NCBI GenBank assembly: GCA_016699855.1
Contig: CP064988.1
Span: 3,872,501 to 3,936,500, forward strand
Direction: 5' to 3'
DNA: 64,000 nucleotides
DNA from: Rhodospirillales bacterium
Lineage (GTDB): Bacteria > Pseudomonadota > Alphaproteobacteria > Reyranellales > Reyranellaceae
Shown: positions 22,910 through 32,148 of the stretch, in pieces
Layout of the letters: each line of letters begins with the position of its first letter
How positions within the stretch are numbered: the first letter of the stretch is position 1
Notes under the pieces: generated by a model
Seen by the model: the letters and a program-made list of their open reading frames with translations, nothing else
Database searches by the model: none
Told to the model about the DNA's origin: nothing
Made by a program: the position numbers and the translations under genes

Positions 22910-23959
22910 ATGAAGGCCGTCGTGTTCACGGGCGACCGCCAGCTGGCGTTGATGGAGTTCGACGATCCGTCGCCCGGACCGGGCGAGGTCGTGCTCGAGA
23001 TGAAGGCGTCGGGCATGTGCGGCACCGACCTGAAGACCTACCGCGCGCCCAAGGGCGGCGCCGCCGGCCTCGGCCTCGCCGGCGCCGCCGGTCCGGTGAT
23101 CGCCGGCCACGAGCCCTGCGGCGTGGTCTGCGCCGTCGGCGCCGGCGTGCCCGCCGCGGTGGCGTGGATCGGCCAGCGCGCGATGTGCCACCACTACAAG
23201 GGCTGCGGCGTCTGCCGCCACTGCCTGACGGGATGGGCCCAGCTCTGCGCCAAGGACGGCATGGTGGTCTACGGCGCCAACGGCCACGGCGGCCACGCGC
23301 GCTACATGAAGGTGCCGGCCTCGACGCTGGTGACCCTGCCCGACGCGCTGTCGTTCGAGACCGGGGCGGCGATCTCCTGCGGCACCGGCACCGCGTTCGG
23401 CGCGCTCCAGCGCATCGACCTGTCGGGCCGCGACACCATCGCGATCTTCGGCCAGGGTCCGGTCGGGCTGTCGGCGACGCAGTTCGCCGTCGCGATGGGC
23501 GCCCGCGTCATCGCGCTCGACGTCAGCCCCGAGCGCCTGGCGCGCGCCAAGGAATTCGGCGCCGACGCCGTGGTCGATCCGCGCGCCGTCGATCCGGTGG
23601 CCGCGATCCGCGATCTCACCTCGGGCGAGGGCGCCCACAAGTCGCTGGACACGTCGGGCGCGCCGGACGCGCGCGCCCAGGCGGTGCGGGCGCTGCGCAC
23701 CTGGGGCGTCGCCTGCTTCGTCGGCGAGGGCGGCACGCTGTCGCTCGACGTCAGCCCCGACCTGCTGCGCCGCCAGATCTCGATCGTCGGCTCGTGGACC
23801 TTCTCGACCGTCGGCCAGGCGGATTGCGCCCGCTTCGTCGAGGAACGCCGGATCGACGTCGACCACCTGTTCACGCACCGCTGGCGGCTCGACCAGGCGG
23901 CCGAGGCCTACGAGGTGTTCGACAAGCAGAACACCGGCAAGGGCGTGTTCTTGATGTGA
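22910..23959 (+). CDS. zinc-dependent alcohol dehydrogenase (MDR family)
   Basis: 349 residues from ATG 22910, with GGGGGAGGAAG upstream. Medium-chain dehydrogenase: catalytic zinc ligands in GMCGTDLK (Cys) and AGHEPCGVV (His-Glu), structural zinc Cys cluster in CGVCRHCLTGWAQLC, and NAD-binding IFGQGPVGLSATQFAVAMGA. The Asp at the end of the next strand (IALDVSPERLARA) favours NAD over NADP. It oxidises an alcohol or polyol. It is monocistronic as far as seen; the SOD gene starts 156 bp later. Confidence 0.94.
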   Translation: MKAVVFTGDRQLALMEFDDPSPGPGEVVLEMKASGMCGTDLKTYRAPKGGAAGLGLAGAAGPVIAGHEPCGVVCAVGAGVPAAVAWIGQRAMCHHYKGCGVCRHCLTGWAQLCAKDGMVVYGANGHGGHARYMKVPASTLVTLPDALSFETGAAISCGTGTAFGALQRIDLSGRDTIAIFGQGPVGLSATQFAVAMGARVIALDVSPERLARAKEFGADAVVDPRAVDPVAAIRDLTSGEGAHKSLDTSGAPDARAQAVRALRTWGVACFVGEGGTLSLDVSPDLLRRQISIVGSWTFSTVGQADCARFVEERRIDVDHLFTHRWRLDQAAEAYEVFDKQNTGKGVFLM

Positions 23960-24114
23960 CGGCGCGGCGCCGCCACGCGCGGCCGACGCCGCCGGCGCGT
24001 CGCGGGTCGATTGACGCGCGCCGCTCCGGCTGCGAGCCTCGGGCGTGGCGTCGCGGCGGGCGCGGCCACGGTCGCGGCGCCCGGCGTCCGGCCGCCAACC
24101 TCGGAGGCGTGGAG

Positions 24115-24834
24115 ATGCGCAGGCTGAACCGTGCGACGGCGCGCGCGAAATCCATCGACCGTCGCGGATTCATGGTGGCCGCCGCCGCCGCGGGCCTCGC
24201 CACCGGCGTGGCCGTCATCCGCGCCGCGCGGGCGGCGCCGCTCGCGCTGCCGCCGCTGCCGTATCCCGACGGCGCGCTGGCGCCGGTGGTCTCCGCCAAC
24301 ACGATCGGCTTCCACTACGGGCGGCACCACAAGGGCTACCTCGACAACCTGAACGCGATGGTCGCGGGCACGCCCCACGCCGACGCGCCGCTGGAGCGGA
24401 TCGTCCTCGACAGCGCCGGCAAGGCCGACGCCGTCGCGCTGTTCAACAACGCCGCCCAGGTCTGGAACCACACCTTCTACTGGAACAGCATGCGGCCGTC
24501 CGGCGGCGGCCGGCCGCCGGCGTCGCTGGCGCGGCGCATCGAGGCCGATTTCGGCAGCTTCGAGAATTTCCGCAAGGAGATGACCGCGACCGCCATCGGG
24601 CAGTTCGCCAGCGGCTGGGGCTGGCTGGTCGAGGACGCCGGCAGGCTGCGGTGCGTCCGCACGTCGAACGCCGAGACCCCGATCACGCGCGGCCAGAGGC
24701 CGTTGCTGACGATCGGCGTCTGGGAGCACGCCTACTACCTCGATTACCAGAACCGCCGCGCCGACTACGTGAACGCCGTGTTCGACAAGCTGCTGAACTG
24801 GGAGTTCGCCGAGGCCAACCTCGCGCGGCGCTGA
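24115..24834 (+). CDS. Fe/Mn superoxide dismutase with Tat signal and a missing Asp ligand
   Basis: 239 residues from ATG 24115. The N terminus has a twin-arginine signal, IDRRGFMVAAAAAGLATG, so export to the periplasm is expected. The mature part is SodB-like: FHYGRHHKGYLDNLN (first His), VWNHTFYWN (second His) and VWEHAYYLDYQNRR (last His). The metal-ligand Asp that normally precedes VWEH (LT.DVWEH) is Gly here, TIGVWEH, a single GAC to GGC change. A three-ligand site may be weak or inactive, unless this is a sequence error. Otherwise full length and well conserved. Confidence 0.9.
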   Translation: MRRLNRATARAKSIDRRGFMVAAAAAGLATGVAVIRAARAAPLALPPLPYPDGALAPVVSANTIGFHYGRHHKGYLDNLNAMVAGTPHADAPLERIVLDSAGKADAVALFNNAAQVWNHTFYWNSMRPSGGGRPPASLARRIEADFGSFENFRKEMTATAIGQFASGWGWLVEDAGRLRCVRTSNAETPITRGQRPLLTIGVWEHAYYLDYQNRRADYVNAVFDKLLNWEFAEANLARR

Positions 24835-24900
24835 CCGCGCGCGCCGCCGGCGTCGGGCGCGTCCCTGTCGCGACGCCCGCGCCGCCACGAAGGAGCTCCG

Positions 24901-25659
24901 ATGCCGCTCGCCGGTAGGACCGCGCTCGTCACGGGCGCGCAGCAGGGGATCGGGGCGGCCATCGCGCGGGCGCTGGCGGCGGCCGGCGCCGACGTCGCCG
25001 TCAACTTCCTCGACGACGCCGCGGCCGCCGGGACCGTGGCGGCGGGTGTCCGCGCGCAGGGCCGCCGCGCCGCGCTGGTGCGGGCCGACATGTCGCGGAT
25101 CGACGAGATCGAGCGGATGGTCGCCGACACCGCGGCCGCGATCGGAATCCCCGACATCCTCGTCAACAACGCCGGCGTCTATCCGCGCGTGCCGTTGCTG
25201 GAGATGCGCGAGGCCGACTGGGACCACGTGCTCGACATCAACCTCAAGGCCGGCTGCTTCGCGACCATCGCCGTCGCCAAGGCGTTGATCGCGGCCGGCG
25301 GCCGGCGCGGCGCCGTGATCAACCTGGCGTCCGCCGCGGTCCGCGGCGCCGTGCGCGGCGTCCACTACAGCGCCAGCAAGGGCGGGATCGTCTCGATGAC
25401 GCGGGCGATGGCGCTCGAATTGGCGCCGCATGGCATCCGCGTCAACGCCATCGCGCCCGGCCTGACCGACACCGCGCAACCGCGCTTCGGCAACACCGAC
25501 GCCGAGCTGGTGGAGATGGCGCGCGCCACCATCCCGCTCGGTGGCCGGCTGCTGACGCCCGACGAGATCGCCGGCAGCGCCGTGTTCCTCGCGTCGGACG
25601 CCGCGTCCATGGTCACCGGCCAGGTGCTGCACGTGAACGGCGGCTCGTACATGCCGTGA
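24901..25659 (+). CDS. short-chain dehydrogenase/reductase (SDR)
   Basis: 252-residue classical SDR. Cofactor motif TGAQQGIGAAIARAL near the N terminus, NNAGVYPRV, the catalytic Ser in LASAAVRG, and YSASKGG with the Tyr/Lys pair. Glycine-rich and length-typical for a 3-oxoacyl-ACP reductase or glucose dehydrogenase-like enzyme. AAGGAG sits seven bases before the ATG. It follows the SOD gene by 66 bp on the same strand, probably one transcript, but no functional link is evident. Confidence 0.93.
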   Translation: MPLAGRTALVTGAQQGIGAAIARALAAAGADVAVNFLDDAAAAGTVAAGVRAQGRRAALVRADMSRIDEIERMVADTAAAIGIPDILVNNAGVYPRVPLLEMREADWDHVLDINLKAGCFATIAVAKALIAAGGRRGAVINLASAAVRGAVRGVHYSASKGGIVSMTRAMALELAPHGIRVNAIAPGLTDTAQPRFGNTDAELVEMARATIPLGGRLLTPDEIAGSAVFLASDAASMVTGQVLHVNGGSYMP

Positions 25660-25731
25660 GCGGGCGAGTCGGACGTGGGCGCGCCCGCTGTCGGTTCCCG
25701 GTGCCTCGGTCGTCCTGCATCACCTTCCGCC

Positions 25732-25818
25732 GTCATCCCGCGCGCAGCGAGGGATCTTTCTTTCGTCGGCGTCGCGGGCACGCATCGCTGAAAGATCCCT
25801 CGCTGCGCTCGGGATGAC
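25732..25818. repeat. family A palindromic repeat, full copy
   Basis: Arms GTCATCCCGCGCGCAGCGAG and the complementary GCTCGGGATGAC end flank a loop of about 36 bases, longer than in other copies. Lies between the SDR and the LLM oxidoreductase genes. Confidence 0.85.
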
Positions 25819-25932
25819 GCGAGTGACAAGGGGGCGAAGCATCCGGCTGCTGGACTGCTGTCTAATCCCGCATCCCCGATCCTGCGCAAATCCGCTACGC
25901 TCCCTCCCGACACCACCCGGGAGGACCAGAAC

Positions 25933-26774
25933 ATGCGGATCGGCATCACGATGTTTCCCACCGACTACGCGATCCCGCCGCACGAGCTGGCGGTCGAGGC
26001 GGAGGCGCGCGGCTTCGAGTCGCTGTGGTTTCCCGAGCACAGCCACATCCCGACCAGCCGCAAGTCGCCGTGGCCCGGCGGCCCCGAGCTGCCGAAATGG
26101 TACTACGACACCTACGATCCGTTCGTGGCGATGGGCGCCGCCGCCGTGGTCACGAAGACCATCAAGCTCGGCACCGGCGTCTGCCTGGTGATCCAGCGCG
26201 ATCCCATCCACACCGCGAAGGAGGTCGCCACGGTCGACCGGCTGTCGAACGGCCGCCTGCTGTTCGGAATCGGCGGCGGCTGGAACGCCGAGGAGATGGC
26301 CGACCACGGCACCGCCTTCGGCACGCGCTTCAAGCGATGCGCGAGCGCATCGAGGCGATGAAGGAGATCTGGGCCCGCTCCAAGCCGAAATATGCCGGCG
26401 AGATGGTCAAGTTCGACGAGATGATGCAGTGGCCCAAGCCGGTGCAGAAGCCGCACCCGCCGATCATCGTCGGCGGCGGCTTCCCGCAGGGCGCCCGCCG
26501 CGCCGTGGCCTACGCCGACGGCTGGATGCCGATCGGCGGCCGTGGCGGCGACACCTTGGCGATGCTGCCGCCGTTCCGCGCGATGCTGAAGGAGGCCGGC
26601 CGCGCCGAGGCCGACGTGCCCGTCACGCTGTTCGGCGTCGGCATGGACGGCGAGGCGCTCAAGCGCGCCCGCGACGCCGGCGTCGACCGCGTCGTGTTCG
26701 GCGTCCCGCCCGAGGCGAAGGACAAGGTCCTCCCGCTGCTCGACAAGGGCGCCGCGCTGATGAAGGGGATGTGA
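25933..26774 (+). pseudogene. LLM class F420-dependent-type oxidoreductase, frameshifted
   Basis: Luciferase-like monooxygenase fold. From ATG 25933: MRIGITMFPTDYAIPPHELA, SLWFPEHSHIP, LGTGVCLVIQRDP and GIGGGWNAEEM. At about 26335 (CAAGCGATGC) one base appears lost: the normal FKLMRERIEAMKE becomes FK in one frame and MRERIEAMKE in the next. The rest (PPIIVGGGFPQGARRAV, YADGWMPIGG) finishes at 26774. With one base restored it is a full 280-residue enzyme using F420 or FMN. GGGAGGACC precedes the start. Confidence 0.85.
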
Positions 26775-26832
26775 GGGGCGCCGCCGCGCGGCCGGTTGCC
26801 GCTGGCCCCGGCGCGCCGTAGCGTGCGCCGCG

Positions 26833-28689
26833 ATGGGGATGGGCACGGGGGAGGCGGGCCGCTTGGCGCGCGAGCAACGCAGATTGGCCGCGATCGTCGC
26901 GGCCGACGTCGTCGGCTACTCGCGGCTGATGGGCCGCGACGAGGCGGGCACGCTGGCCCGGCTGCGCGGGCATCGACAGGCGCGGCTGGAGCCGGTCGTG
27001 GCGCGCCACGGCGGGCGGATCGTGAAGCTGACCGGCGACGGGGCGCTGGTCGAGTTCGGCAGCGCGGTGGACGCGGTGTCGGCGGCGGTGGCGTTCCAGC
27101 AGGCGATGGCCGCGGCGAACGCCGGTCAATCGGAGGACACCGCCATTGTGTTCCGCATCGGCGTCCATCTCGGCGACCTGATCGTCGACGGCGACGACCT
27201 CTACGGCGACGGCGTGAACGTGGCCGCCCGGCTGGAAGCGGAGGCGCCGCCGGGCGGGATCGTGGTCTCGGGCGACGTGCACAACGCGGTCGCGGGCCGG
27301 CTGAAGGCGGTGTTCGACGATCTGGGCGACCTCGCGCTGAAGAACATCGACCGCCCGGTCCGCGCGTTCCGCGTCGATTGGAGCGCCGCCGACTGGCCGG
27401 CGCGGACGGGCGCGTCGGCGACGGCGCCGCCATCGGACGGCGCGCCGCCGCCTCTGCCCGACAAACCCTCCATCGCCGTCCTGCCGTTCACCAACATGAG
27501 CGGCGATCCGGAGCAGGAGTACTTCACCGACGGCATGGTCGAGGACATCATCACCGAGCTCTCGCGCTTCCGCTCGCTGTTCGTCATCGCCCGCAACTCG
27601 TCGTTCTCCTACAAGGGCAGCTCGCCGGACATCAGGCGGGTCGGCCGCGAGCTGGGCGTGCGCTACGTGCTGGAAGGCAGCATCCGTCGCGCCGGCGACC
27701 GGATACGTGTGACGGGCCAGCTGATCGACGCGCCGACCGGCAACCACATCTGGGCCGAACGGTACGACCGGGTGCTGGACGATGTCTTCGCGGTGCAGGT
27801 GGAGGTCACGCGCGCGATCGTGGCGGCGATCGCGCCGCGGATCGATGCCGCGGAGATCGCGAACGCGCTCCGGAAGCGCCCGGGCCATCTCGGGGCCTAC
27901 GATCTGGCGCTGCGCGCCTACGCGGATGTCGCCGCGTCGTACGACAGGACAGACGTCGAGTTGCGCGACCGGGCGATCAACACCGCGCTGCGCGCGCTGG
28001 CCATCGACCGGGAATGCGGGCTCGCGCAGGTCGCGATCGCGGAAGCCCATTGGCAGCACATCAACTTCAACACGGCCGCCGATGTCGGGGCGGCTTGGTC
28101 GACCGGCTTGACGGCCGCCGGCAGGGCGGTCGAGATCGATCCATCGGACCACATGGCGCTGCGCATCAGGGGCACCCTTCGATACTACGCGGGACAACGC
28201 CGCGCCGGCCTCGAGGATCTGCGGCTCGCGCTGCTTCGGAACCCCAACGATTGCGGAACCCTGAATTCCCTGGCGTTCTGCGAGGCCGCTTTCGGCGATG
28301 CGCGCCGGGGCGTCGAGTGCGGCGAGCTGTGCCTTCGGCTCAGTCCGCGGGACCGCCGCCTCGGGCAGATGCAGACCGGGTTGGCCAACGCCTATTTCTA
28401 CGGACGCCGGTATGCGGAGGGCGGGGATGTGGCGGCCGCCGCCATCCGCGAGATGCCGGACAGCGCCTCCGGCCACGCCATTCTCGCGCTGAACCTCGTG
28501 GGGCTCGGTCGGATCGACGAGGCGAAGGACGCCTTGCGGATGGTGCGCGCGTTGGCGCCCGCCTATCTCGAACGACGTCTCTCCGGCGGATCGCACGTCG
28601 AGCGTGTGGACGACCGTGAGCGTGCGACGGTCTTCCTGCGCGTCGCCGCCGGCCTCGAGGATCCCTCCGCCGCGGAGGCTTTGCGATGA
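26833..28689 (+). CDS. adenylate/guanylate cyclase with TolB-like and TPR regions (copy 1)
   Basis: 618 residues. Class III cyclase domain at about 15-180: metal Asp residues in IVAADVVGYSRLM and LTGDGALVEF, and the transition-state Asn/Arg in GDGVNVAARLEA, so it should be active. A Pro-rich hinge follows, then SIAVLPFTNMSGDPEQEYF, the TolB-like domain (about 213-335), then helical TPR-like repeats to the end. Cytoplasmic, no membrane helices. It makes cAMP or cGMP in response to an unknown signal. Its stop overlaps the start of a paralogue (ATGA), so the two are translationally coupled. The pair share long, nearly identical stretches over the first 330 codons. Confidence 0.92.
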   Translation: MGMGTGEAGRLAREQRRLAAIVAADVVGYSRLMGRDEAGTLARLRGHRQARLEPVVARHGGRIVKLTGDGALVEFGSAVDAVSAAVAFQQAMAAANAGQSEDTAIVFRIGVHLGDLIVDGDDLYGDGVNVAARLEAEAPPGGIVVSGDVHNAVAGRLKAVFDDLGDLALKNIDRPVRAFRVDWSAADWPARTGASATAPPSDGAPPPLPDKPSIAVLPFTNMSGDPEQEYFTDGMVEDIITELSRFRSLFVIARNSSFSYKGSSPDIRRVGRELGVRYVLEGSIRRAGDRIRVTGQLIDAPTGNHIWAERYDRVLDDVFAVQVEVTRAIVAAIAPRIDAAEIANALRKRPGHLGAYDLALRAYADVAASYDRTDVELRDRAINTALRALAIDRECGLAQVAIAEAHWQHINFNTAADVGAAWSTGLTAAGRAVEIDPSDHMALRIRGTLRYYAGQRRAGLEDLRLALLRNPNDCGTLNSLAFCEAAFGDARRGVECGELCLRLSPRDRRLGQMQTGLANAYFYGRRYAEGGDVAAAAIREMPDSASGHAILALNLVGLGRIDEAKDALRMVRALAPAYLERRLSGGSHVERVDDRERATVFLRVAAGLEDPSAAEALR

Positions 28690-30479
28690 CCGGAGAGCGC
28701 CGCCGCCTCGCCGCCATCGTCGCGGCCGACGTGGTCGGCTACTCGCGGCTGATGGGCCGCGACGAGTCGGGCACCTTGGCGCGGCTGCGGGCGCACCGGA
28801 CCGAGCGGCTGGAGCCGGTGGTCGCGCGCCACGGCGGGCGGATCGTCAAGCTGACGGGCGACGGGGCGCTGGTCGAGTTCGGCAGCGCGGTGGACGCCGT
28901 GTCGGCGGCCGTGGCGTTCCAGCAGACGATGGCCGAGGCGAACGCGGAGGCGCCCGAGGACGCGGCGATCGTGTTCCGGATCGGTGTCCACCTCGGCGAC
29001 CTGATCGTCGACGGCGACGACCTCTACGGCGACGGCGTCAACGTCGCGGCGCGGCTGGAGGCCGAGGCGCCGGCGGGTGGGATACTCGTGTCGCGCACGG
29101 TCCACGAGGCGGTGGGCGGCCGGCTGAAGGCGGTGTTCGACGATCTGGGCGAACTGTCGCTGAAGAACATCGACCGCCCGGTCCGCGCGTTCCGCGTCGA
29201 TTGGAGCGCCACCGACTGGCCTTTGGCCGCCACCGCACCCGTGCCAGCCGCCGGCACGCCGACAACCGACGCGCCGCTGGCGCTGCCCGACAGGCCGTCG
29301 ATCGCCGTCCTGCCGTTCACCAACATGAGCGGCGATCCCGAGCAGGAGTTCTTCGCCGACGGCATGGCCGAGGACATCATCACCGCGTTGTCGCGCATCG
29401 GGTCGTTCTTCGTGATCGCGCGCAATTCGACGTTCACCTACAAGGGCAAGGCCGTCGACATCAAACAGGTGGGGCGCGACCTCGGGGTCCGGTACGTGCT
29501 GGAGGGGAGCGTCCGGAAGTCGGGCGACCGCGTGCGCGTCACCGGCCAGTTGATCGACGCCGCGACCGGCGCGCATGTGTGGGCCGACCGCTTCGACGGG
29601 CCGCTCGCGGACATCTTCGACCTGCAGGACCGGGTGACGACGAGCGTCATCGGGGCGATCGAGCCGCGGCTGCGCCAGGTCGAGATCGAACTGGCGCGCC
29701 GCCGCCGGCCGGAGAGCCTCGACGCCTACGCCTGCGTGATGCGGGCGATGCCGGCGGTGTGGTCGTTCGATCCGGGCGGGAGGGCCGAGGCGCTGGCGGG
29801 GCTCGAGCGGGCGATGGCGCTCGACCCCGGCTACGCGCTGCCGCGCGCGCTCGCGGCCTGGTGCCACGCGCAGAATGTGAGCCATCACGGCGCGGCCGAC
29901 CTTTCGGAGGAGAGGTCGCAAGCCTTGCGACTCGCCGAGTCCGCCGCCCGTCTCGACAGCGACGACGCGATCGTGCTGACCGTGCTGGGCGCGACCTACT
30001 CCATCCTCAGGGAGAACGCGCGGGCGGCGCCGCTCATCGAGAAGGCGCTGCTGCTCAATCCGAACTCGGCATGGACATGGCAGCGCAGCGGCTGGTTGGC
30101 CCTGTACACGGAGAGGTACGTGGTCGCGATCGAACACTTCGAGCGGAGCGTGCGGATCAGCCCGCTCGATCCGCTCAACTTCCTCGCCTTCGTCGGGACA
30201 GGTGCCGCGTGCTTCGGACTCGAGCGTTACGCCGAGGCGGTCGCGTGGTACGAAAAGGCCATCGCCGCGCAGCCGGGCGCCACGTTCAGCTTGCGCACCC
30301 TGGCGTCTGCCCTCGCCCACCAGGGACGCCTCGACGAGGCCCGGGACGTGATCCGGAAATTCCAGATCGCCCATCCCGGCGTGACGATCTCCGTCATCCT
30401 CGACGCGCTGCCGCCGACCAGCGCGGACTACCGTCGGCGCCTGACGGATGGTCTGCGCTTGGCGGGCCTGCCGGAATGA
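28686..30479 (+). CDS. adenylate/guanylate cyclase with TolB-like and TPR regions (copy 2)
   Basis: 597 residues, start overlapping the previous stop. Same architecture: cyclase domain 1-165 with IVAADVVGYSRLMGRDESG, LTGDGALVEFGS and GDGVNVAARLEAEAP; TolB-like region from SIAVLPFTNMSGDPEQEFF (about 205); and TPR-like helices including AAPLIEKALLLNPNSAWTWQ. The cyclase and TolB parts are near copies of gene 1 while the TPR part has diverged strongly, so the two probably sense different things but give the same output. The stop is again overlapped by ATG of a decayed third copy. Confidence 0.92.
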   Translation: MTGERRRLAAIVAADVVGYSRLMGRDESGTLARLRAHRTERLEPVVARHGGRIVKLTGDGALVEFGSAVDAVSAAVAFQQTMAEANAEAPEDAAIVFRIGVHLGDLIVDGDDLYGDGVNVAARLEAEAPAGGILVSRTVHEAVGGRLKAVFDDLGELSLKNIDRPVRAFRVDWSATDWPLAATAPVPAAGTPTTDAPLALPDRPSIAVLPFTNMSGDPEQEFFADGMAEDIITALSRIGSFFVIARNSTFTYKGKAVDIKQVGRDLGVRYVLEGSVRKSGDRVRVTGQLIDAATGAHVWADRFDGPLADIFDLQDRVTTSVIGAIEPRLRQVEIELARRRRPESLDAYACVMRAMPAVWSFDPGGRAEALAGLERAMALDPGYALPRALAAWCHAQNVSHHGAADLSEERSQALRLAESAARLDSDDAIVLTVLGATYSILRENARAAPLIEKALLLNPNSAWTWQRSGWLALYTERYVVAIEHFERSVRISPLDPLNFLAFVGTGAACFGLERYAEAVAWYEKAIAAQPGATFSLRTLASALAHQGRLDEARDVIRKFQIAHPGVTISVILDALPPTSADYRRRLTDGLRLAGLPE

Positions 30480-30570
30480 CCGGACGCCGCCGCCTCGCCA
30501 CCGTCGCGGTCGGTGTCGTCGGCGAATGCCCGCCGATCGATGGGGGACGAGGCCGCCCCGCGCGTCGTCG
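30476..30570 (+). pseudogene. remnant of a third cyclase copy
   Basis: ATG 30476 overlaps the preceding stop exactly as in the gene 1/gene 2 junction. It opens MTGRRRLATVAVGVVGE, which parallels MTGERRRLAAIVAADVVGY of copy 2, then loses frame: a shifted frame gives SMGDEAAP, matching LMGRDEAG. Homology fades after about 30570. A third tandem copy has been deleted or mutated away; no domain survives. Confidence 0.7.
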
Positions 30571-30748
30571 TATGCGCCCGCCGCGCGGCATCGCGGGGCC
30601 TTGGGCCGTTCCGTCGGCGGTGTCGGCGTATGATGGTGAAGCGCGGCGGTCGACATGAAATTTCGACGGCTGCCGCGTTGACGAAGAACCGTGTCGTTGA
30701 ACGTGAAGATCGAACAATCAAGTTGCCGCGTATTCGCCTCCCGGCCCA

Positions 30749-30783
30749 TTTTGTATATTGTATACAAAATACAATATACAAAA
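30749..30783. promoter_or_regulatory. AT-rich 15-bp inverted repeat, GntR/FadR-type operator-like
   Basis: TTTTGTATATTGTAT and its exact complement flank the five bases ACAAA. The core at 30758-30767 is TTGTATACAA, matching the TNGTNNACNA half-site palindrome of FCD-subgroup GntR regulators. In DNA this GC-rich, a pure AT palindrome of 35 bp stands out. No regulator gene or divergent promoter is next to it: the neighbours are the decayed cyclase fragment and the 3' end of the ABC binding-protein gene. Confidence 0.6.
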
Positions 30784-30876
30784 CCGGATTCCGGCCTCCA
30801 CGGGCGCGTCTGACGACGCGGGAGCGTCGATTTTCCGGGCTCTCAAATGTCACGGACACGTTGGCGCGGACGCGAA

Positions 30877-30905
30877 AACGGCGCCGCGCGCGAACGCGGC
30901 GCCGT
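30877..30905 (-). terminator. Rho-independent terminator for the ABC binding-protein gene
   Basis: AACGGCGCCGCG and its exact complement, with a 5-base loop. On the minus strand the stem is followed by TTTTCG. It lies 44 bp past the stop of the substrate-binding protein gene. Confidence 0.8.
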
Positions 30906-30948
30906 TCCGTCGGACGCGCCCCGCGGGAGGCGTCCGAAACGCGTCAGA

Positions 30949-32148
30949 TCATTTGATCAGCGGGCAGTTGCCGTCCTTGAGCGGGCGGAACGCCTCCTCG
31001 CCGGGCACGGTGGCGAGCAGCTTGTAGATGTCGTCCTTGTGCTTGGACTCGGCCGGCGACTTGACCTGGAACAGGTACATGTCGCGCACCAGGCGGCCGT
31101 CCGCGCGCAGCTTGCCGTTGCGCGTCATCGGGTCGTTGACCGGCAGCTCGCGCATCTTGGCCATCACCGCCAGCGGCTCGTCGGTGCCGGCGGCCTGCAC
31201 CGCCTTGAGGTAGTGCAGCGTCGAGCTGTAGACGCCGATCGTCAGCATGCTCGGCAGCTTGTCGCGCTTCTTGCGGAAGCGCGCCGTCCAGGCGCGGGTC
31301 TCGTCGTTGAGGTCCCAGTAGAACGACTCCGTCAGCACCAGGCCCTGCGCCACCGGCAGGGTCAGCGCCTGCACGTCGGTCGAGAACACCAGCAGGCCGG
31401 CCAGACGCTGGCCGCCCTTGACGATGCCGAACTCGCCGGCCTGCTTGATGGCGTTGATCGTGTCGCCGCCGGCGTTGGCCAGCCCGATGATCTTGGCCTT
31501 CGAGGCCTGCGCCTGCAGCAGGAACGACGAGAAGTCCTGCGTGTTCAGCGGCGCGCGCACGCCGCCCAGCACCTTGCCGTTGTTGGCCTTCACCACCGCC
31601 GTCACGTCGCGCTCGAGCGCGTGGCCGAAGGCGTAGTCGGCGGTGAGGAAGAACCACGAATCGCCGCCCGACTTCACGATCGCCGAGCCCGTCACCTTGG
31701 CCAGCGCGTAGGTGTCGTAGGTCCAGTGCGCGCCGGTGGCCGAGCAGGCCGGACCGGTGAGGTCGGCCGAGGCGGCGCCGGAGTTGATGTCGATCTTGCC
31801 CTTCTCCTGGGCGATCTTGCGCACCGCCAGCGCCACCGACGAGGTGCCGATGCCGGTGATCATCTTGACGTCGTCGACGTCGTACCACTTGCGCGCGATG
31901 GCGGCGCCGACGTCGGGCTTGGTCTGGTGGTCGGCCGACAGCAGCTCGATCGGACGGCCCAGCACCTTGCCGCCGAAATCGTCGATCGCCATCTGGATGG
32001 CCTCGACCTCGCCGATCGTCAGGTCGCCGTAGACGCCGGAGAAGCCCTCCATCACGCCGATGCGGAACGGCGCCTGCGCCTGCGCGGCCGCCCCCCACGC
32101 CAGCGACGCCGCGACCAGTCCGGCCGCCGCGAATTTCGCTCTCGTCAT
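30949..32148 (-). CDS. ABC transporter periplasmic substrate-binding protein (LivK-like)
   Basis: 399 residues with a signal peptide (cleavage near AAAQAQA-PFRIGVMEG, about residue 26). Type I periplasmic binding protein of the branched-chain amino acid/urea group: RIGVMEGFSGVYGDL, GIGTSSVALAVRKIAQ, FFLTADYAFGHALERDV and an amide/aromatic binding cleft. It is divergent from livGFHM, with 157 bp between the starts holding promoters for both sides. It captures the substrate for that importer. Members of this branch often bind aromatic acids or amides rather than Leu/Ile/Val; the ligand cannot be told from sequence. Confidence 0.93.
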   Translation of the reverse strand: MTRAKFAAAGLVAASLAWGAAAQAQAPFRIGVMEGFSGVYGDLTIGEVEAIQMAIDDFGGKVLGRPIELLSADHQTKPDVGAAIARKWYDVDDVKMITGIGTSSVALAVRKIAQEKGKIDINSGAASADLTGPACSATGAHWTYDTYALAKVTGSAIVKSGGDSWFFLTADYAFGHALERDVTAVVKANNGKVLGGVRAPLNTQDFSSFLLQAQASKAKIIGLANAGGDTINAIKQAGEFGIVKGGQRLAGLLVFSTDVQALTLPVAQGLVLTESFYWDLNDETRAWTARFRKKRDKLPSMLTIGVYSSTLHYLKAVQAAGTDEPLAVMAKMRELPVNDPMTRNGKLRADGRLVRDMYLFQVKSPAESKHKDDIYKLLATVPGEEAFRPLKDGNCPLIK

